The notes beneath the pieces were generated by a model, which was given only the letters and a program-made list of their open reading frames with translations, was not told the DNA's origin and made no database searches. Both the position numbers and the translations under genes were made by a program. 64,000 bases of DNA, taken from Excoecaria cochinchinensis (Eukaryota > Streptophyta > Magnoliopsida > Malpighiales > Euphorbiaceae). The DNA is taken from contig CANTUQ010000035.1 in assembly GCA_947683425.1 (NCBI GenBank), forward strand, positions 5,937,001-6,001,000, written 5' to 3'. This document shows, piece by piece, positions 60,814 through 64,000 of this stretch (positions are counted from its first letter, which is position 1; every line of letters starts with the position of its first letter).

Positions 60814-62173
60814 AAAAAGGACCAAATACTTCACGGTAAAACTTCATCACAGTGGGTATTTACGTGGAAATTGTTATGGAGGTGGAGATATAGCCATTTT
60901 TTACTGTGCAATGCTGAAGTAATGAATCTGAAGATGCTTGATAAGATGTGTCAGAGGGTAAAAGGTGAAGGATTTGTCATATTTTTCTACAAGTTATTGT
61001 TTGAAGATGCATTTATACCCTTAGACACTGAAGCCGATGTGTTTGATATGTGTGTAAGAGTGGATAAAGACAATATGGTTGACATTTTTGTTAACCATTT
61101 TGATGATGATAATGATCCGGATGCAGTGATTTATTAGCCAAGTAGATACTTGTTCTTAGCCATGCCAAAACACAAAAAAGATGTTTATTTCAAAGAATTG
61201 AGAAGGTATTTTGAAAGAGTGCCAACTGAAGTTTTGTTGGTTAAAGATCTTGAAGAGGCAAGGTTAGCTGGAATAAAAGAGGCTAACCAGAAAATGGAAG
61301 GTCACATAGCTGAGTTAGTCAGGAGTTGGCATAAGAAGTACATGGAGATGGGTGAACCAAGTGTGACCCCTGATGGTATTATTGGAAGTAGTCAACTATT
61401 AAATGACGATGCCATTTACGAGAGAACGAGGATGCACTCCAAGCATATGAAGACACTGATGATGATGAGCAAGAAGAACTTAATCAAAGGAAGAGGAGAG
61501 CAGATCAAGAATAGGAGAAAGGAACCCGAAGAACTTAAGCAAGAAAGACAAAATAGAGGTTTAAATGATAGGCAAAAGGTTTCAAGGAAGGGTAATGTAA
61601 CTATGACTTATTCAATATGCGATACAAGTGGACATAATTCAAGAGGACATTCGAAGTGGATTGCAAAACAGCATGCTATAAACAATGAGATGCACACTAA
61701 CCAGGAAATACTAAATCAAGACGAGTAAGTAAGTAAAATAAATAACTTGAAATTTACATTTTGATTATGCAAATATTGTGTGGTTTGTTCATTAAATCTC
61801 TTATATGCATCCTAATCTATAGGAAATTAATGAAGTTTACAATGAAATATTTGGAGATTCTGTCACAACAGCTGCTGGCCAGGTTATGTTGTACATTTTC
61901 ATGTTAATTTTATGTTGTTTGTAGTTATTAACTTGCCACTTTATTTCCTATATATATAGCTTCAGTCTTCTTTTTTTTTTTCTATTGTAAACTTATGTTA
62001 TATCTTCTATGTTACAGGATAACCAACCAACCCAGGAAAGTGTTATCATCAATGAATCTCAAGTGCAATCCCAAGTCACCAAAACTAAAAATCAACCTAA
62101 TCAAAGGAAGAAGAGAGCAAATCAAGTAGAAGAAGCTTCTGCAGTCCCCAAAGTTGCTAGGAGAGGAAGATAA
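60814..62173 (+). pseudogene. MULE transposase remnant: PB1-like N-terminus and zinc-knuckle C-terminus
   Basis: After an acceptor-like tttgtttag a frame reads TKYFTVKLHHSGYLRG, GGGDIAIFYCAML, the start of the PB1-like domain found at the front of plant MULE transposases. A one-base frameshift near 60915 leads to LKMLDKMCQRVKGEGFVIF and DTEADVFDMCVRVDKDNMVD. A TAG follows at 61135-61137, then a continuing frame to about 61728 with a basic NRRKEPEELKQERQ segment and SRKGNVTMTYSICDTSGHN, the C-terminal knuckle region (normally C-x2-C-x4-H-x4-C, here with Tyr and His at expected Cys positions). Later exons at about 61823-61887 and 62018-62173 (ending PKVARRGR) may complete it. The DDE transposase and SWIM domains expected between are absent. 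Confidence 0.65.
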
Positions 62174-62705
62174 ATCAAGTCAAGATATTTGGAGGATTAT
62201 GTTTTATGAAATTTGAAGAAGGTATCAAGAGGAAGGGGTACCGCTAAATGAAGTGTTCCTGCATTATGTGAATGCTATTTTGGTTGTTGAATTCTGTAAT
62301 TATTTTTGGTTGCTTGTTAAGGCAGTATTATGTGAATGCTATGTAGGGGTTAATATACCCTCTTTTTTGTTGTTGTAAATGTTACGGTAGGTGCATTTTT
62401 TGGATGTTGCGTGTGATGATTAATGCGGTAGATTACACAGTTTGGATTGTATGTGCCTTTTGGTACGCAAAGTCCCTTTTATGGATGTTGTAAATGTTGG
62501 ATTTTATGTGCCTTTGTGCAAATTTTAATAGGTGATTTAGCATGTTTAAAATTGGGTACATTAATGTTTGGTTGGTCATTTGCTTGTCACAATGTGCATT
62601 CTTTTTCCATTTTTTTAACAGGTTGATAATTAGATACAAAATGAAATCTTGTAAATGATAGATTGATAATTAGCTAAAAAATTAAATTCTACGAATGACC
62701 GGTTA

Positions 62706-63097
62706 AGAAGAGGATTTCTTTTGTGGTAAAACTAAGTCAAACGTGTTTCTTAAGTGGGACACATGTCACATGACTATTCGTCGCCACATGTCATATGCCT
62801 ATTAGTCCCATGTGTTGCTGATGTGGCGGATGACATGGCATTTCCGTCTTTCTTGGCTACGACGTGTCAACTCTGACACGTCAGCTGATGACGTGTCAAT
62901 AACTCCCCTCCACATGTGTCTGGCTTTATGACATGGCATGCTATGTCATCAATCCGGCAAGGGTCCTCGCCGTACACCGGTTTACATGACTTTTTTGCAA
63001 AAATGTTAGAAGTTCAGTGACATTTAAGTTGAAAAAAAAAGTCAATTACTTTTGCGCGATAAGTGATAATTTGAGTGGCCGTTAGTGAAATTGACCC
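62706..63097. repeat. right terminal inverted repeat of the MULE
   Basis: Inverted partner of 59379-59770. Ends ...GTGAAATTGACCC before the GTTTTAAAT duplication. Confidence 0.88.
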
Positions 63098-63106
63098 GTT
63101 TTAAAT

Positions 63107-63304
63107 AGGTCAATATCCAAATGACTTGGATGAATTTGAATCGACCCATGAATTTATAAATTCTATATAATAACATAATAAAAGCCTAATACTAGGATCC
63201 ATTCTACAAATAACAAAAAATAAAAAATTAAAAATTAAAAATTAAAAATAAGCAAAAGCATGATAAAATAAACATGATAAATGGATGAGAGTGAAGCAGT
63301 AAAG
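63107..63304. other. short AT-rich spacer
   Basis: Contains an (aaaatt)n-like stretch near 63220-63250. No gene. Confidence 0.4.
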
Positions 63305-64000
63305 TGTAAGCACCGTGTCCCGGAGTGGTCCGGATCAGAGGTTACCCTATGATGAAATCAGTGTTCGAGCCTGTATAAAGGGCTGGATTTGGAGGTTTTA
63401 GTCCTATGTTCCACGAGAAATGAGGCTTTTTACCATTCCTGGGCAGAGGGGGAGACAACAGAGGATTTTTCGAGTCAAAAGGTTTTTTGTCCTCCACAGG
63501 CGGCCAGCCCGTCTGTGAAGTCAGCCCGTCGCTTGGGGTCACCGACGGCTTGTGGTATTTTTCGACGCCCGTCGGAAAGTCACCGCCCCTGTCAGAACGC
63601 CGCCTGGTTTCCCGGAGCATGCAACCTTTCCGACGCCCGTCGGTGGATGTGGCAGGGCCGTCGGACGAATCCTTGTGTCAGAAGGATTCTTCCGACGCCC
63701 GCCTCTATACACCGACGCCCGTCGGTCGTGTCTGGCTTATAAAAGCTCCGGATTTTCAATTGAAAAGGGTTCCAAAATTTTTCAAAGGGGGAAACTCTGC
63801 CCAAATTCAAGCAAATTTTCTCTCTCCTCCAACAAAACACATTTACAAAGGAAATCTATTTAACCAAGGATCAAATCAATCAAAAGGGAGCTAAAAATAA
63901 TTAGTTTTCTTTAGATATTGATTCCAAAATCAATCTTTTGAGGGGTTGAAGAAGAAATAGCCCATTTTTCTTTCTTTGATCCTCCATCTTTTGCTTCTCG
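63305..64000 (+). mobile_element. probable start of an LTR retrotransposon, cut by the window edge
   Basis: A TG start (TGTAAGCACCG) marks a sharp change from AT-rich to GC-balanced sequence. It resembles LTR starts elsewhere in the window (TGTAACACC, TGTAATGGCC). A TATA-like cttataaaag is at about 63736-63745, with a C/T-rich leader downstream. Palindromes CCGACGCCCGTCGG occur at 63630-63643 and 63712-63725, and related ones at 63562-63576 and 63692. Overlapping open frames on both strands are composition effects. The second LTR lies outside, so this is an inference. Confidence 0.4.

Larger units (their letters stand above)
59379..63097 (+). mobile_element. 3.7-kb Mutator-like element with 392-bp terminal inverted repeats
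   Basis: Terminal repeats at 59379-59770 and 62706-63097 are inverted copies (for example gacttagttttaccacaaaa at the left and its complement at the right). The exact 9-bp duplication GTTTTAAAT (59370-59378, 63098-63106) is the Mutator signature. Ends are GAGTCAATTTCA / TGAAATTGACCC. Inside, on the plus strand, is a broken gene with the N-terminal and C-terminal parts of a MULE transposase but no catalytic domain. It is a deletion derivative that could move only if a full element supplies transposase. Confidence 0.9.

Noticed and set aside
63342..63894. Five overlapping frames on both strands at the right edge
   Set aside because: Mutually overlapping frames in a GC-rich palindrome-bearing segment that looks like an LTR. 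None shows a domain.

Overview
The window is nuclear DNA of a eudicot-type flowering plant. It is AT-rich and full of retrotransposons and DNA transposons, and it carries one intact multi-exon receptor kinase gene with GT-AG introns. Nothing bacterial or organellar was seen. I cannot name the species.

Region 1 (about 1-33.5 kb) is a nest of transposable elements. The host layer is a decayed, minus-strand transposon-type gene encoding a DUF1985 plus Ulp1 (C48 cysteine protease) protein. Its introns and flanks carry a 33-bp minisatellite and arrays of small hairpins built on CACGAGTCG/CGACTCGTG arms. A chromodomain Ty3/gypsy element (7574-29808, minus strand, target duplication ACATA) is inserted in it, and the protease reading frame rejoins exactly when the element is removed. 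That gypsy element is itself split in gag-pol by a solo LTR of a related gypsy family (13526-25911, target duplication CATCC). The solo LTR is in turn split by an intact Ty1/copia element (14332-23894, target duplication GCTTA) with a 1320-codon polyprotein and LTRs that look identical apart from a homopolymer run. An older Athila-like ORF1 pseudogene lies at the left edge (799-1954).

Region 2 (34.3-56.3 kb) holds one gene on the minus strand: a complete leucine-rich-repeat receptor-like kinase with a malectin domain (LRR-VIII-2 type). I reconstruct 24 exons and 1041 codons with consistent phases. Its introns are loaded with transposons. Intron 2 is about 10 kb and contains three hAT-type elements, a long-TIR element and a foldback element.

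Region 3 (56.3-64 kb) is the gene's upstream flank. It contains a Stowaway MITE, a 3.7-kb Mutator-like element with 392-bp terminal inverted repeats and a 9-bp target duplication (an internally deleted transposase derivative), and at the right edge what looks like the start of another LTR with CCGACGCCCGTCGG palindromes.

The only clearly functional cellular gene is the receptor kinase. The copia element could be active. The remaining transposon genes carry stops or frameshifts, or lack catalytic parts.
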